A stretch of 64,000 bases of DNA from Phycisphaerales bacterium (GTDB lineage: Bacteria > Planctomycetota > Phycisphaerae > UBA1845 > UTPLA1). A program made the position numbers and the translations under genes. Each line of letters opens with the position of its first letter. Position 1 is the stretch's first letter. The stretch is from NCBI GenBank assembly GCA_022360095.1, contig JAKSDK010000668.1, forward strand, positions 62,001-126,000, written 5' to 3'. Below the pieces are notes generated by a model, which ran no database searches, had not been told where the DNA came from, and was given only the letters and a program-made list of their open reading frames with translations. This document shows, one piece after another, positions 42,771 to 52,333 of this stretch.

Positions 42771-42994
42771 CGGCAACGGGCGCGATGCCCCCAATGAAGA
42801 GAAAATCGGTCGTGTTCTTTTGTGCCAATAAGTAACCAGGATCGATTCGCTGGGGCCCGGAACGGGCCTGCAGTGCACTTTTTGCGGACACAGCGCCTGT
42901 CTCAAGATTGACTCAAAACCCCCTATTTGATAGGCTATTGGCGGGTTTGTCGAAAGATTCCGACACGATGTTCGGAACTTGGAGGAGTAGGTTC

Positions 42995-45079
42995 ATGCAT
43001 CACCGAGATTACAGAAAAAGTGTTATTGCGCGCGCGATTCAGTCGCTCTGTCTGAGTGTCTGCATTCTGCTGACCATCGCCCCGGCAGGTTATGGAGGTG
43101 TTCACTCGGTCGCACGGCAATGGAATGAAGAACTGTTGCACGCCATTCGAAACGATTTTGCGCGCCCGACCGTACACGCGCGAAACCTCTACCACGTCTC
43201 GTTGGCGATGTGGGACGCTTGGGCGGTCTATGACTCAACGGCCGAAACCATTCTGATTCAAGAGCAGGCTACGGCGCTGGACGTTCAGGCCGCGCGTGAA
43301 GAGACAATCAGCTTTGCAGCCTATCGAATCCTTCGAGCTCGATTTGCGGATTCGCCCGGCGCAGCCACGGTGCTTCCCGCACTCGATGCGCTGATGGACA
43401 CCTTGGGCTATGACAAGAGCTATCAGGGCACGGTGGGCGATTCGCCCGCGGCGCTCGGTAATCGAATCGCCGTGCAGGTGCTGGCATTCGGATTGAACGA
43501 CGGGGCCAATGAAGCGGGTGGATACGAGAACCTTTTCTATCAGCCCGTGAACGAGCCGGTCGTTCCGGACCTGCCCGGCAATCCCGATATCACGGACCCG
43601 AATCGGTGGCAACCGATCGCGCTCGACTTCTTCATCGATCAAGGCGGGAATGTCATCCTGGGAGGCTATCCCGATTTCCTCAGTCCCGAATGGGGCATTG
43701 TGACACCGTTCTCTCTGACTCCGGAAAATTTGACCATCTACAACCGTGACGGTTTCGATTACTGGGTGTACTACGACCCCGGCGCGCCACCCACGATTAA
43801 CGAAGACTATTACAAGTGGGGGTTCGAGCAGGTGGCCATCTGGAGCAGCCATCTCGATCCGTCCGACGGCGTGATGTGGGATATCTCCCCGGGATCGATC
43901 GGCAATTCACCGTTGCCGGACCCCGGCGATTACGAAGCTTATTATGACCTTAACAACGGGGGAGACTGGGGCAACGGATACGCGTTAAATCCTGTCACGG
44001 GTCTGCCATACACACCCCAGATGGTTCCCCGAGGCGACTACGCCCGAATCCTCGCGGAATTCTGGGCGGACGGTCCGGACTCCGAAACTCCGCCCGGGCA
44101 CTGGTACGTCATCCTGAACTATGTCAACGACCATCCGCTTTTTGAGAAGCGCTTCGGCGGCGTCGGTCCGATTCTGGACGATCTCGAATGGGATGTGAGG
44201 GCCTATCTCGTCCTGGGTGGCGCGATGCACGACGTCGCCATTGCAGCCTGGGGCGTCAAGGGCTGGTACGATTACATCAGACCGCTTTCCGCCATTCGCT
44301 TTATGTGTGACAACGGCCAGTGCAGCGATCCTCAGGGACCGTCCTTCCACGTCGACGGCATTAATCTGCACCCGGGAGTGATCGAGGTGGTCACCGCAGC
44401 GACCACGGCCGCCGGAGAGCGGCACGAGCATTTGGCAGGCGACGAAGGCAAAATCGCCATCAACGCCTGGCGCGGCCCCGACTACATCAGCAACCCGAAT
44501 ACGGACACGGCGGACGTCGGCTGGATTCTTGCCGAAGATTGGTGGCCGTATCAACGCCCGACGTTCGTCACGCCGCCGTTCGCGGGCTACGTTTCCGGCC
44601 ACAGCACCTACAGCCGCGCGGCCGCCGAATTGATGACACTTCTGACCGGGAGCGAATACTTCCCCGGTGGTATCGGCGAGTTCTTCTGCCCACAGAATGC
44701 GTTTCTTGTCTTCGAAGACGGCCCGAGCGTCGATGTGACATTGCAGTGGGCCACCTATCAGGATGCCTCGGATCAATGCAGCCTCTCACGAATCTGGGGC
44801 GGTATTCATCCCGGCGCAGACGACCTGCCGGGACGCATCATGGGACAAGAGATTGGCCCCGCCGCATTCGCGAAGGCATTCCAGGTCTTTACCGGCGCGA
44901 CGTTGCTTGGTGACGTCAATTGCGACGAAGCCGTGGACGTCGCAGACGTGCCGGTGATGGTGGACGTCCTGCTGGAGACGGATATCGTCGAATGTCACCG
45001 AGCCGCCGCTGATATTGATGTCAACGGTTTTCGCGATGGCCAGGACATCCAAATGCTGATCGACATCCTGCTGGAGTAG
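42995..45079 (+). CDS. Secreted vanadium-dependent haloperoxidase-like (PAP2-fold) protein with dockerin-like end
   Basis: 694 residues from ATG 42995, with GGAGGAG upstream; this start gives a signal peptide (ending near GYGG). The body is a vanadium haloperoxidase/PAP2 helical fold: HARNLYHVSLAMWDAWAVYD, AMHDVAIAAWGVKGWYDYIR, the active-site AGYVSGHSTYSRAAAELM and SRIWGGIHPGADDLPG. These provide the expected vanadate-binding Ser-Gly-His and Arg...His residues. The C-terminus has two dockerin-like calcium loops (GDVNCDEAVDVADVPVM and DIDVNGFRDGQDIQMLI). It could oxidise halides with peroxide or act as an acid phosphatase; the fold alone does not decide. Confidence 0.88.
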   Translation: MHHRDYRKSVIARAIQSLCLSVCILLTIAPAGYGGVHSVARQWNEELLHAIRNDFARPTVHARNLYHVSLAMWDAWAVYDSTAETILIQEQATALDVQAAREETISFAAYRILRARFADSPGAATVLPALDALMDTLGYDKSYQGTVGDSPAALGNRIAVQVLAFGLNDGANEAGGYENLFYQPVNEPVVPDLPGNPDITDPNRWQPIALDFFIDQGGNVILGGYPDFLSPEWGIVTPFSLTPENLTIYNRDGFDYWVYYDPGAPPTINEDYYKWGFEQVAIWSSHLDPSDGVMWDISPGSIGNSPLPDPGDYEAYYDLNNGGDWGNGYALNPVTGLPYTPQMVPRGDYARILAEFWADGPDSETPPGHWYVILNYVNDHPLFEKRFGGVGPILDDLEWDVRAYLVLGGAMHDVAIAAWGVKGWYDYIRPLSAIRFMCDNGQCSDPQGPSFHVDGINLHPGVIEVVTAATTAAGERHEHLAGDEGKIAINAWRGPDYISNPNTDTADVGWILAEDWWPYQRPTFVTPPFAGYVSGHSTYSRAAAELMTLLTGSEYFPGGIGEFFCPQNAFLVFEDGPSVDVTLQWATYQDASDQCSLSRIWGGIHPGADDLPGRIMGQEIGPAAFAKAFQVFTGATLLGDVNCDEAVDVADVPVMVDVLLETDIVECHRAAADIDVNGFRDGQDIQMLIDILLE

Positions 45080-45089
45080 GGTTCGCAAG

Positions 45090-45434
45090 CTAGTACCGCG
45101 GAACCGCGCGATCAATCTGGATGGACCAGGCATCGATACCGCCGGCCATGCTGCGCGCCGTGCCCAAACCGGCCTGACGAAGCAAAACGGCAGCCTGCAT
45201 GCTGCGATGGCCGTGATGGCAATGGGCGATGATCTCGCGACCGGCGGCCAGCCGCCCGATTTCTTCGAGACGGCTTTGCAACTCCGGCAAGGGGACCAGG
45301 GTCGTCCCGTCAATTCGGCAATGTTCGTACTCCTCGGACTGCCGGACATCGAGGAAGAAAAAATCTTCATCCTTGTCCATCCTGGCTTTGACGTCCTGTA
45401 CCGTGATTTCCCAATCCGGGTCGATGTTCTGCAT
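45090..45434 (-). CDS. Single-domain rhodanese-like protein
   Basis: 114 residues, a single rhodanese domain: [33 protein letters not shown] and the active-site loop [14 protein letters not shown] with the catalytic cysteine (persulfide carrier), then [14 protein letters not shown]. It probably transfers sulfane sulfur or acts in sulfur trafficking. It lies 13 bp downstream of the M20 hydrolase gene on the same strand and is likely cotranscribed. Cytoplasmic. Confidence 0.93.
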   Translation of the reverse strand: MQNIDPDWEITVQDVKARMDKDEDFFFLDVRQSEEYEHCRIDGTTLVPLPELQSRLEEIGRLAAGREIIAHCHHGHRSMQAAVLLRQAGLGTARSMAGGIDAWSIQIDRAVPRY

Positions 45435-45447
45435 GATCGGCTCGTTC

Positions 45448-46638
45448 CTATGATTGTTTGGAGTTCAAGTAACGCATCGCCATTTCACAATGCATTCTGA
45501 TGCCGACGGGGACCGCCTCATCCGGAAAATCATACGTCGGCTGGTGAAGGTTCGGTTGAGATGCCGGATCGCCACGGCGAACACCGAGCCGCCAAAACGC
45601 GGCCGGCACGCGCTGAGCGAAAAACGCGAAGTCTTCGCCCCCCATACAAGGCACCACCTCTTCCGGCACGCAATGCGAGCCCACAACGTCACGGGCGACG
45701 TCATTGACAAACGCGGAGGCCTCGTCGTCATTGACCAGCACAGGATACCCGGTGCCGAATTCGACGTCCGCCGTCGCTCCGAAAGCTGCGGCGGTATGCT
45801 TGACAATGTCTTTAAACCGAGTCAGCGTTCCGGCACGAACACCAGGGGTCAATGCGCGAATTGTGCCAGTGAGTTCGGCGGTCTCCGGAATTATGTTGTG
45901 AGCCGTCCCCGCGTGGGCGCTCGCCACGGTGACGACAACGGATTGAAGCGGATCGGTCGAACGCGAAGCGATCGTCTGCGCGGCGACAACGATGTGGGAC
46001 GCGACGACCACGGGATCGACCGTCCGATGCGGATAGGCGGCGTGTCCTCCGACACCGTGAACAGTAATTTTCCATTGATCGGCGGAGGCCATGGCAGCGC
46101 CTTCACGGACCCCTACGTGGCCGAGTTCGAGATCAGGCCAGCCGTGCAAGGCAAAGATGGCATCGACCTTCGGATCATCGAGCACACCCTCTTTACACAT
46201 GACATCGCCGCCTGCGCCAAACTCCTCCGCCGGCTGAAAGATGAACTTGATGCTGCCGGGGAGGTCCTCCGCAAGCTGCGTGAGGACCTTCACAGCGCCG
46301 ACCAGACACGCCATGTGGCCGTCATGACCGCATGCGTGCATTTTGCCTGGATGCTTGGAGGCATAGGATAGCCCCGTACGCTCTTCGATGGGCAGCGCAT
46401 CCAGCTCGGTGCGCAAGGCCACACAGGGCCCGGCCTTGTCGGCGTTCAGCACGGCGACGATTCCGGTCTTCGCAACACCTGTGCGGATATCGAGCCGGCC
46501 CAACGGCCGAAGTTGATCGAGGATACGTTGTGCGGTTTGATGTTCCTCATAACCAAGTTCGGGATGAGCGTGGATGTCGTGACGGAGCGCAACGGCCTCC
46601 GGGGCGATTTTTTCAACAAGTTCTGTGATACCGTTCAT
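45448..46638 (-). CDS. M20-family amidohydrolase/peptidase
   Basis: 396 residues. Typical M20D aminoacylase/amidohydrolase motifs: LRHDIHAHPELGYEEHQTA, ALRTELDALPIEE, the metal-binding KMHACGHDGHMA, FIFQPAEEFGAGG, FALHGWPDLELG, GGHAAYPHRTVDPVV and CMGGEDFAFFAQRVPAAF. It hydrolyses N-acyl amino acids or related amides (hippurate-hydrolase and IAA-amino-acid-hydrolase relatives) with a dinuclear metal centre. The ATG at 46638 is chosen because the frame upstream is not conserved; its ribosome site is weak. Cytoplasmic. Confidence 0.93.
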   Translation of the reverse strand: MNGITELVEKIAPEAVALRHDIHAHPELGYEEHQTAQRILDQLRPLGRLDIRTGVAKTGIVAVLNADKAGPCVALRTELDALPIEERTGLSYASKHPGKMHACGHDGHMACLVGAVKVLTQLAEDLPGSIKFIFQPAEEFGAGGDVMCKEGVLDDPKVDAIFALHGWPDLELGHVGVREGAAMASADQWKITVHGVGGHAAYPHRTVDPVVVASHIVVAAQTIASRSTDPLQSVVVTVASAHAGTAHNIIPETAELTGTIRALTPGVRAGTLTRFKDIVKHTAAAFGATADVEFGTGYPVLVNDDEASAFVNDVARDVVGSHCVPEEVVPCMGGEDFAFFAQRVPAAFWRLGVRRGDPASQPNLHQPTYDFPDEAVPVGIRMHCEMAMRYLNSKQS

Positions 46639-46699
46639 GCAATTAGCATAGCCCGCCGTGAGGCACTTGGGCAGGTGTCGAACCGATTTATTAAAAATG

Positions 46700-49264
46700 C
46701 TAACGTTGCTGCAGTGCCGCTGCCAACGCATCCACGGACTCATCGGGCCTGTCGGTCCGTGGCGCACTCGAATCAATGGCCTTGGACGGCCTCGGTCTCG
46801 GAGAAAACAACAGCGCCAGCAAAGCCACGCCATAGACCCCAATCGCGGCATAGATCACGATTGTGAAACCGGTCAGCATGGACACCAGGATGCAAGCGAC
46901 CGACCCGAGGACCGTGGCGCATCCGTTCACACACCAACCCCAGGGCACGAAATGCGAATTGAACCGTTCGGCCAGTCGAATCCCGGTCGGGAAGGGCATG
47001 CCCATCAGCAGGCCGAGGGGAAACATGGCTCCGATGGCCACGAGACAACGCTTAAGATGAGAATATCCCATAAGCTTCGGCAGAGTTCCGTCGAGGAACC
47101 AGGTCATCCCGTACGCAGCGGCGCACAACAACAGCAGAATGAACACGCCTCCCAGCTTGGGATGTTTTTGGGTGAATGCCTTCGCGATGAAACTCCCGAG
47201 ACCGCAAAAGATGAGGAGACTGAACAAGGTCACGGCCATCGAATAAACCGGTCCGCCGAGAAAGACCATCAGCTTCTGCAGCAGCATGATCTCGATCATG
47301 ATGAACCCGAGACCAAGACAGGTGAAGTAGATCAGAACACTGACCGCACCATGTTGCCCCCGAATGCCGGCGACTTGACTGCGCATCGGCCAGAGGATCA
47401 GCGCGCCGCCAATCACGGCGATCTGCACAACACAAGCCAGCAAAATCAATAGCCCAAGCGGGAGACGGGTGACAGGGTCCCCCCCCAGCGTCGCCTCGAA
47501 TGGATTCCTCAGATTCTTGAAGCGATAGAAATTGAAGAAGAAAGGATTGTCATCGGTGCAAGGGGTGATGTTGTAGGTGTAAGCGTCCAAGTGTTGAGCC
47601 AACCTGTCGGCCGGAACGCGCAGCGCGGCGCTGAACTCTCTGGCACACTCGGTCGCTCCATACTTGGCCGTGCTCTGAAGCTGATCGTAGGCGCCCCCCT
47701 GCTCATACGGAACCAACGGATCGTAGATCACATCAAACCGCAGCCGATCACACCATTCTCGCAAAGAGGCCATCTCCTTCTCGGTGAACGGCTTCAGCTT
47801 GATCATCGTGTCGGCCCAAGGCGACCTGCCTTCCCCCGCCGGTGCGGCGATCACGACGATGTGTCGTTCCGGATGTTCGATTCCGCTGATCTCAAGCGCC
47901 TCACGAGCGGTCATCGCCAGGCGCAGCGTCTCTCGCGGCGGCGTGAACAACCAGCGCGAGAACGACACGATACCATCCTCAGACAACCTGCTGAAATAGT
48001 CCAACATCGCCTCTCGGGTGTAAACGTAGTTCTCCGAAAGGGCGTAGGCCCCCGTCGCCAGGGCCGTGAACGTATCGACGCCGCTAAGCTGAATGACATC
48101 GAAAGTTCGGCTGGTGGCGGTCATGTAATGCCGACCCTCTTCGCAAACGATGTCAACATCGGATCGATTGTAGAGACCGCCGGCGAAGTCGTTGAACTTG
48201 GTTTTCACGTAGTCGATCGTCCAGGGATTGAGATCGACACCCGTCACATGAGTTGCGCCGTGATGCAATGCGATCGCGACGTCCACACCACCACCGGGCC
48301 CGATGACCAACACCTTCGCCCCCGGCCGAATCACGTGGGCACACCCCTGCATGTAATGTCCGAGGATGGCCTCTTTCTGAGGAGCGCTGCCTTGGAGTTT
48401 GACGATGCCTGTAAACGCCGCTCCATCCTGATAGATCGCACGCAACGTCATCGGCGGCTTGGTTTCATCCCAGACCCTGGACAGCGAACCTCCGAAGCTG
48501 GGATAACCCGTCCCTTCGTCGAAGACATCCACTCGGGCCACAACGTGCCACCGGAAATCATCGCTGTGGTAGTTTTTCAACTTGGATTCCGGAAAAGGAA
48601 CCGGCACAAGATCTTTATCAAGATAGCAGGCGGCAGCCAGGCCGAGGGAAATCAGCGCGGTCACCGGATATCGCCATCGCAACCGACCGTCGACCCGCCC
48701 CGCCACCAGGATGGCCACCAAACACGCCAGAAATACGACGCAAAACGCGGTGCTCGGCGCGCCGAGATAGTTGATCGCAAACAGGGCCCCGAGACTGCCG
48801 AAACCGGCGCCAACGAGATCACTGAAGTAAAGGCGGTTGATCTGATCCGCGCTCTTGCTGATCAGGTATCCGATGCACAAGCCGCCGAAAAAGAGCGGCG
48901 TGACCGAAAGCGTCAGCAGCATCAGCAAGCCGAACAACTGAGAAAAATCACGGTGTTCATGAATCGCCATGACGTCGAAGCGGGTTTTGGTGATGGCCAG
49001 AAAACAAAGCAACGTGGAGACGCCGAACAGCCAGGCACAATCACCCAACAAGCGCGGTTTGACGTGCGGTTCCGCGAAGCGCCGCTGAACCGTCAGCGCC
49101 GTTCCCGCGGCCCCGAATCCCAGGAGAGCCAACCCGATGATCAGGTAGGTGAAGTGATGGTACGTCATCACGGAGAAGATTCGGGTCAGCGCCACTTGCA
49201 GAATGAGCACTGAGCCGGCCAAAAGAAAAATGGCGAATCCTGAAAAGCGAGGCAATGGATTCAT
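46700..49264 (-). CDS. Membrane-embedded spermidine-synthase-like protein
   Basis: 854 residues. The N-terminal ~210 residues contain about six membrane helices (FAIFLLAGSVLILQVALTRI, LTLSVTPLFFGGLCIGYLI). A central soluble methyltransferase-fold domain has KVLVIGPGGGVDVAIALHHG, THVTGVDLNPWTIDYVK and VIQLSGVDTFTA, resembling spermidine synthase. The C-terminal ~250 residues are again membrane-spanning (LLILLACVVQIAVIGGALI, LGLGFIMIEIMLLQKLMVFL). Large proteins of this SpeE-in-membrane type occur in several phyla; aminopropyl transfer is unproven. The charge pattern suggests the SpeE-like domain is a soluble insertion. Confidence 0.85.
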   Translation of the reverse strand: MNPLPRFSGFAIFLLAGSVLILQVALTRIFSVMTYHHFTYLIIGLALLGFGAAGTALTVQRRFAEPHVKPRLLGDCAWLFGVSTLLCFLAITKTRFDVMAIHEHRDFSQLFGLLMLLTLSVTPLFFGGLCIGYLISKSADQINRLYFSDLVGAGFGSLGALFAINYLGAPSTAFCVVFLACLVAILVAGRVDGRLRWRYPVTALISLGLAAACYLDKDLVPVPFPESKLKNYHSDDFRWHVVARVDVFDEGTGYPSFGGSLSRVWDETKPPMTLRAIYQDGAAFTGIVKLQGSAPQKEAILGHYMQGCAHVIRPGAKVLVIGPGGGVDVAIALHHGATHVTGVDLNPWTIDYVKTKFNDFAGGLYNRSDVDIVCEEGRHYMTATSRTFDVIQLSGVDTFTALATGAYALSENYVYTREAMLDYFSRLSEDGIVSFSRWLFTPPRETLRLAMTAREALEISGIEHPERHIVVIAAPAGEGRSPWADTMIKLKPFTEKEMASLREWCDRLRFDVIYDPLVPYEQGGAYDQLQSTAKYGATECAREFSAALRVPADRLAQHLDAYTYNITPCTDDNPFFFNFYRFKNLRNPFEATLGGDPVTRLPLGLLILLACVVQIAVIGGALILWPMRSQVAGIRGQHGAVSVLIYFTCLGLGFIMIEIMLLQKLMVFLGGPVYSMAVTLFSLLIFCGLGSFIAKAFTQKHPKLGGVFILLLLCAAAYGMTWFLDGTLPKLMGYSHLKRCLVAIGAMFPLGLLMGMPFPTGIRLAERFNSHFVPWGWCVNGCATVLGSVACILVSMLTGFTIVIYAAIGVYGVALLALLFSPRPRPSKAIDSSAPRTDRPDESVDALAAALQQR

Positions 49265-49440
49265 CTGAACATGCTCCCGACGAGTGGCCTCCTACCACCG
49301 TCCCCCCGATTATGCATCAAGATCGACATAGGCCTTCAATGTTCCAACATGTTATCTTACCCGGCCATTTCCTGACAGGGCGACAGGAAACTGTCATGGA
49401 ATTGGGGAATCAGGTCGTCGGCGCGCCCTGTTCCGGACGG

Positions 49441-50247
49441 CTACTTTCCGTTGTTCAGAATCGCTTGAATATTTCGCTTCCAACCGTCATCAAGCAAACG
49501 GCGCAGATCATCCGCAGATTCAAAAACCTCCAGCATAAAAACGCCGTCATAGCCGATTGCATGAAGCTCTTTGCCACAGGCCTCCCAGGGCAGCGTGCCC
49601 TGATAAGGGAGCTTATGCTTATCATGAATACCGTCGTTGTCGTGGACGTGGGTATGCCGGAGGTGGCCGTTGGAGACCCGGATCGCCTCGACAATCCCAC
49701 AGGTCATGTGGGCATGACCGAAATCCAAAAGAAATTGAACGTACTCGCTCTGCGCACCGGCGATCGTATCAACCAGGCGTTTCACGTCGTCACCGACCGG
49801 ATGATACGGCGGCATGTTCTCGATCGCGCAAACAACGCCAGTTCGCTCGCCCAAACGGGCGAAATCCTCGACCGATTTTTTGAACTGGGCGTAACGACGA
49901 TCGAGATCACCCTCCGGCGCGTGGGCCGGCGACGGATGGATCACCATCATGCGTCCCCCGAGTTGCCGGCAATATTCCGCCTCACGGGCATAGAGCTCGA
50001 GGGTCGCGGTGCGAAGCGCTTCGTCCTCGCTGGACGGGTCCAGATCATCACCGAAATGCGCATGAAGGGATTCGATGGTTACGGAAAGGCGACTGCAAAC
50101 CGCCGTGATCTCAGCCGCTGAAATTTCTTTTTCTCGGTTTCGATAAACCTGAACGACGCTGCAGCCTGCGTCCGCATACAAACCGATAACTTCCGGGGGC
50201 GGAAAATCCGGAAAGCCAAATGCGCCGACTGTCCCCAATGTCATCAT
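49441..50247 (-). CDS. Sugar phosphate isomerase/epimerase (xylose-isomerase-like TIM barrel)
   Basis: 268 residues with no signal peptide. The xylose-isomerase-like/AP-endonuclease-2 barrel is recognisable from LHAHFGDDLDPSS, GRMMVIHPSPAHAPEG, VVCAIENMPPYHPVGDD (metal-ligand Glu), QFLLDFGHAHMTCG, NGHLRHTHVHDNDGIHDKH and a terminal FMLEVFESADD. These His, Glu and Asp residues bind divalent metal in the family. Substrate undetermined. Upstream is the large membrane SpeE-like gene, in the same direction. Confidence 0.9.
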   Translation of the reverse strand: MMTLGTVGAFGFPDFPPPEVIGLYADAGCSVVQVYRNREKEISAAEITAVCSRLSVTIESLHAHFGDDLDPSSEDEALRTATLELYAREAEYCRQLGGRMMVIHPSPAHAPEGDLDRRYAQFKKSVEDFARLGERTGVVCAIENMPPYHPVGDDVKRLVDTIAGAQSEYVQFLLDFGHAHMTCGIVEAIRVSNGHLRHTHVHDNDGIHDKHKLPYQGTLPWEACGKELHAIGYDGVFMLEVFESADDLRRLLDDGWKRNIQAILNNGK

Positions 50248-50313
50248 CGTATCAACTACCCACTCTTTTGTTTATGTGCGGGCACCGACTATGAACCGAG
50301 AGTATATCGTTGC

Positions 50314-51369
50314 TTAATGGCCACCCAGGCGACGACGAATGAGCTCCGCGCGTATGGCACTGCGCTGTTCGCCGTTGAGTCGCGAGCCGTTTAGTTTTTG
50401 AAGATGGGCAGGTTGTGTGATCAGAAAGAGCTCGTTCACCGTCGTCAGATCAACATCCTTGATCCGGCCGAGGTTAATTCCCATACGAAGATGCGAAAGA
50501 TGCAGCATGGTTTCCTCGCTGCTGATGGTGCGCGCGTTTCTTAGAGCACCGTACGAACGCCAGACGCGATCGTCCAAGGCCAAAGGACGCTCCTTCACCA
50601 ACCGTTTCCGCTCTTGGGTCTCATACTTGATGATCCGCGGGATCACGTCATGCTTGAAAGCATCGATCACTTCTTCCTCGGTGCGGCCGAGCGTCACCTG
50701 ATTGCTGATCTGGAAGAAATCGCCCGTGGCCTCGGTTCCTTCGCCGAAAAGACCGCGTATCGCAAGATGCATGTCCTTGGCCGCACGAAAAAACTTCTCG
50801 ATCTCGCCCGTCAGCTTCAATGCGGGCAGGTGCAACATCACGGAAACACGAATACCAGTGCCTACGTTCGTCGGGCAGGCCGTCAGATAGCCGTATCGCG
50901 GATGAAAAGCGTAGTCAATCCCCTCTTCGAGACGATCATCCAGACGATTGATCTCCTCCCAAATATCTTCGAGCTGAACCCCGCTGCGGACCACCTGAAT
51001 TCGGAGATGGTCCTCCTCATTCACCATCACGGAAGCAGACTCGTCCTTTGCAAAGGAGACACCCCGGGCACCCCTGGCGTCAACAAGCTGGCGACTGATC
51101 AAATGCCGCTCCACGAGAACCTGCCGATCCAACTCGTCCACTCGCTCCAGATCCACGTAGCGCCACTTTCGCCCGACGCCTTCTCCGTCCACGCGACGGC
51201 GAATCAGGTTGACAACTTCCGTGCGCTGCTCGTCACTGACCTTGCTCAGAAAGGGATACCCGGCAATGTTGCGGGCAAGTCGAATCCGTGAACTGATCAC
51301 GATGTCCGACATCGGACCGCCACCGCGAAGCCATGGACCGGGTTTTCGAGCGAGTTCGTCGATCTTCAT
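50314..51369 (-). CDS. mcsB: Protein-arginine kinase McsB
   Basis: 351 residues. ATP:guanido phosphotransferase motifs are intact: DIVISSRIRLARNIAGYPF at the N-terminus (phosphagen-kinase-like nucleotide-binding arginines), VMVNEEDHLRIQVV (the NEEDH signature), YGYLTACPTNVGTGIRVSVM and RNARTISSEETMLHLSHLR. McsB phosphorylates arginine residues on client proteins and marks them for ClpCP in Firmicutes, with McsA as activator. Here mcsB overlaps mcsA (ATGA), matching that arrangement. No ctsR or clpC is in the window. Confidence 0.96.
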   Translation of the reverse strand: MKIDELARKPGPWLRGGGPMSDIVISSRIRLARNIAGYPFLSKVSDEQRTEVVNLIRRRVDGEGVGRKWRYVDLERVDELDRQVLVERHLISRQLVDARGARGVSFAKDESASVMVNEEDHLRIQVVRSGVQLEDIWEEINRLDDRLEEGIDYAFHPRYGYLTACPTNVGTGIRVSVMLHLPALKLTGEIEKFFRAAKDMHLAIRGLFGEGTEATGDFFQISNQVTLGRTEEEVIDAFKHDVIPRIIKYETQERKRLVKERPLALDDRVWRSYGALRNARTISSEETMLHLSHLRMGINLGRIKDVDLTTVNELFLITQPAHLQKLNGSRLNGEQRSAIRAELIRRRLGGH

Positions 51370-51869
51370 TTCTCTTCCAGCGTGCGAATATGATCTCGCA
51401 ATTGGGCGGCCTCCTCATAGCGCTCATTGTCCACGGCACGACCCAACTCACGTCGCAGTCGAATCAGGTCATTCTCGACGGCCCTCGGCGTGCCCAGACG
51501 ACGGGGTACTTTGCCAATATGATGGCTGGCTCCCTGGTGCGCCCGCTCGATCAACGGAACCAACGCCTTCTCGAAAGCGTCGTAATCCGAAGAACAACCG
51601 AGCAAGCCGGTATTGCGAAATTCGACAAAAGTGAGTTTGCACTTGGGGCAGGCCAAGTCGGCAATCTGCTGAACACTGACCTTGCTGCCCTCGACAAATG
51701 CACTGAGAATCTGGCCCAATTGCGGCTGCGAAGGCGGCTTCGGAGTCACGCCCTCGCTCTGGGCACACTCCTCACACAAATGACGCTCAAATTTCTCACC
51801 TTGAGGCGTAATGTCGGTGAGATGCACCGTCGCCGGTTGCTTCTTGCACGCCTGACACGCAAGGTTCAT
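51366..51869 (-). CDS. mcsA: McsA-like zinc-finger activator of McsB
   Basis: 167 residues from ATG 51869. Two zinc-binding CxxC pairs open the protein (LACQACKKQPAT and HLCEECAQSEG), and a second pair occurs in the middle (ADLACPKCKLTFVEF). A UVR-type helical hairpin closes it (LIRLRRELGRAVDNERYEEA, then AAQLRDHIRTLEE). This layout is that of McsA, the activator of the arginine kinase encoded by the overlapping downstream gene. The ATG has AAAGG upstream. The gene is divergent from trpE across a 464-bp intergenic region. Confidence 0.9.
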   Translation of the reverse strand: MNLACQACKKQPATVHLTDITPQGEKFERHLCEECAQSEGVTPKPPSQPQLGQILSAFVEGSKVSVQQIADLACPKCKLTFVEFRNTGLLGCSSDYDAFEKALVPLIERAHQGASHHIGKVPRRLGTPRAVENDLIRLRRELGRAVDNERYEEAAQLRDHIRTLEEK

Positions 51870-52333
51870 CAATCAGCCGCCTTTCCTGGACGTTCGGGGT
51901 CCGAGAAATCCTAGAGTTACTCTATTCTATCGTCAACCACGACCGTGAGCATCATTTTCAACCCCCTCTGCGACCATCGAATGGCCACAAAATCACGCCC
52001 ATCACCGCCTTACTCGGACCTTGCTAATCTGATTCCCAGTCTCAACACCCCTCATATCAGGGACGATTCAACGAAACGAGGCCGACATCGCATCGAGCGG
52101 GCCTGAAAGAGTCGTTGCCTGACGGTTCCGGCGCAAAACCTGCTCTCCACGTCACGATCGCCGACCGCTGATTTGTTTGAGACCAGCCCTGCGGCTATCT
52201 TAAAACTTGTGTAAGAAATCGAGGCATCGATCAGAACCGTCCAATTAGGAAGCGGTGAGCGTCCAAACGGGAACACCCTTCACATGCACGAGCCCTCCCT
52301 ACGCTCGGGGCTCTTTCGGAGCAACGCATTATC
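51870..52333. other. Divergent intergenic region between mcsA and trpE
   Basis: 464 bp with no supported gene. A minus-strand frame of about 74 codons (52052-52276) has no ribosome site or recognisable sequence. An AT-rich stretch lies at about 51910-51935, next to mcsA. A GAGCCC/GGGCTC hairpin near the trpE start is listed separately. Promoters for both genes must lie here, but none was convincing. Confidence 0.4.
52290..52316 (+). promoter_or_regulatory. Terminator-like hairpin just upstream of trpE
   Basis: GAGCCC (52290-52295) pairs with GGGCTC (52308-52313), followed by TTT, 17 bases before the trpE GTG. It could attenuate trpE, but no leader peptide with tandem Trp codons was found, so another control or simple termination is equally possible. 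Confidence 0.3.

Noticed and set aside
47591..49213. A 540-codon open frame on the plus strand
   Set aside because: Antisense to the membrane SpeE-like gene; the protein is Arg/His-rich with no membrane or domain pattern.
52052..52276. A 74-codon minus-strand frame upstream of trpE, or a Trp leader peptide
   Set aside because: No ribosome site; no short plus-strand ORF with tandem Trp codons was found.
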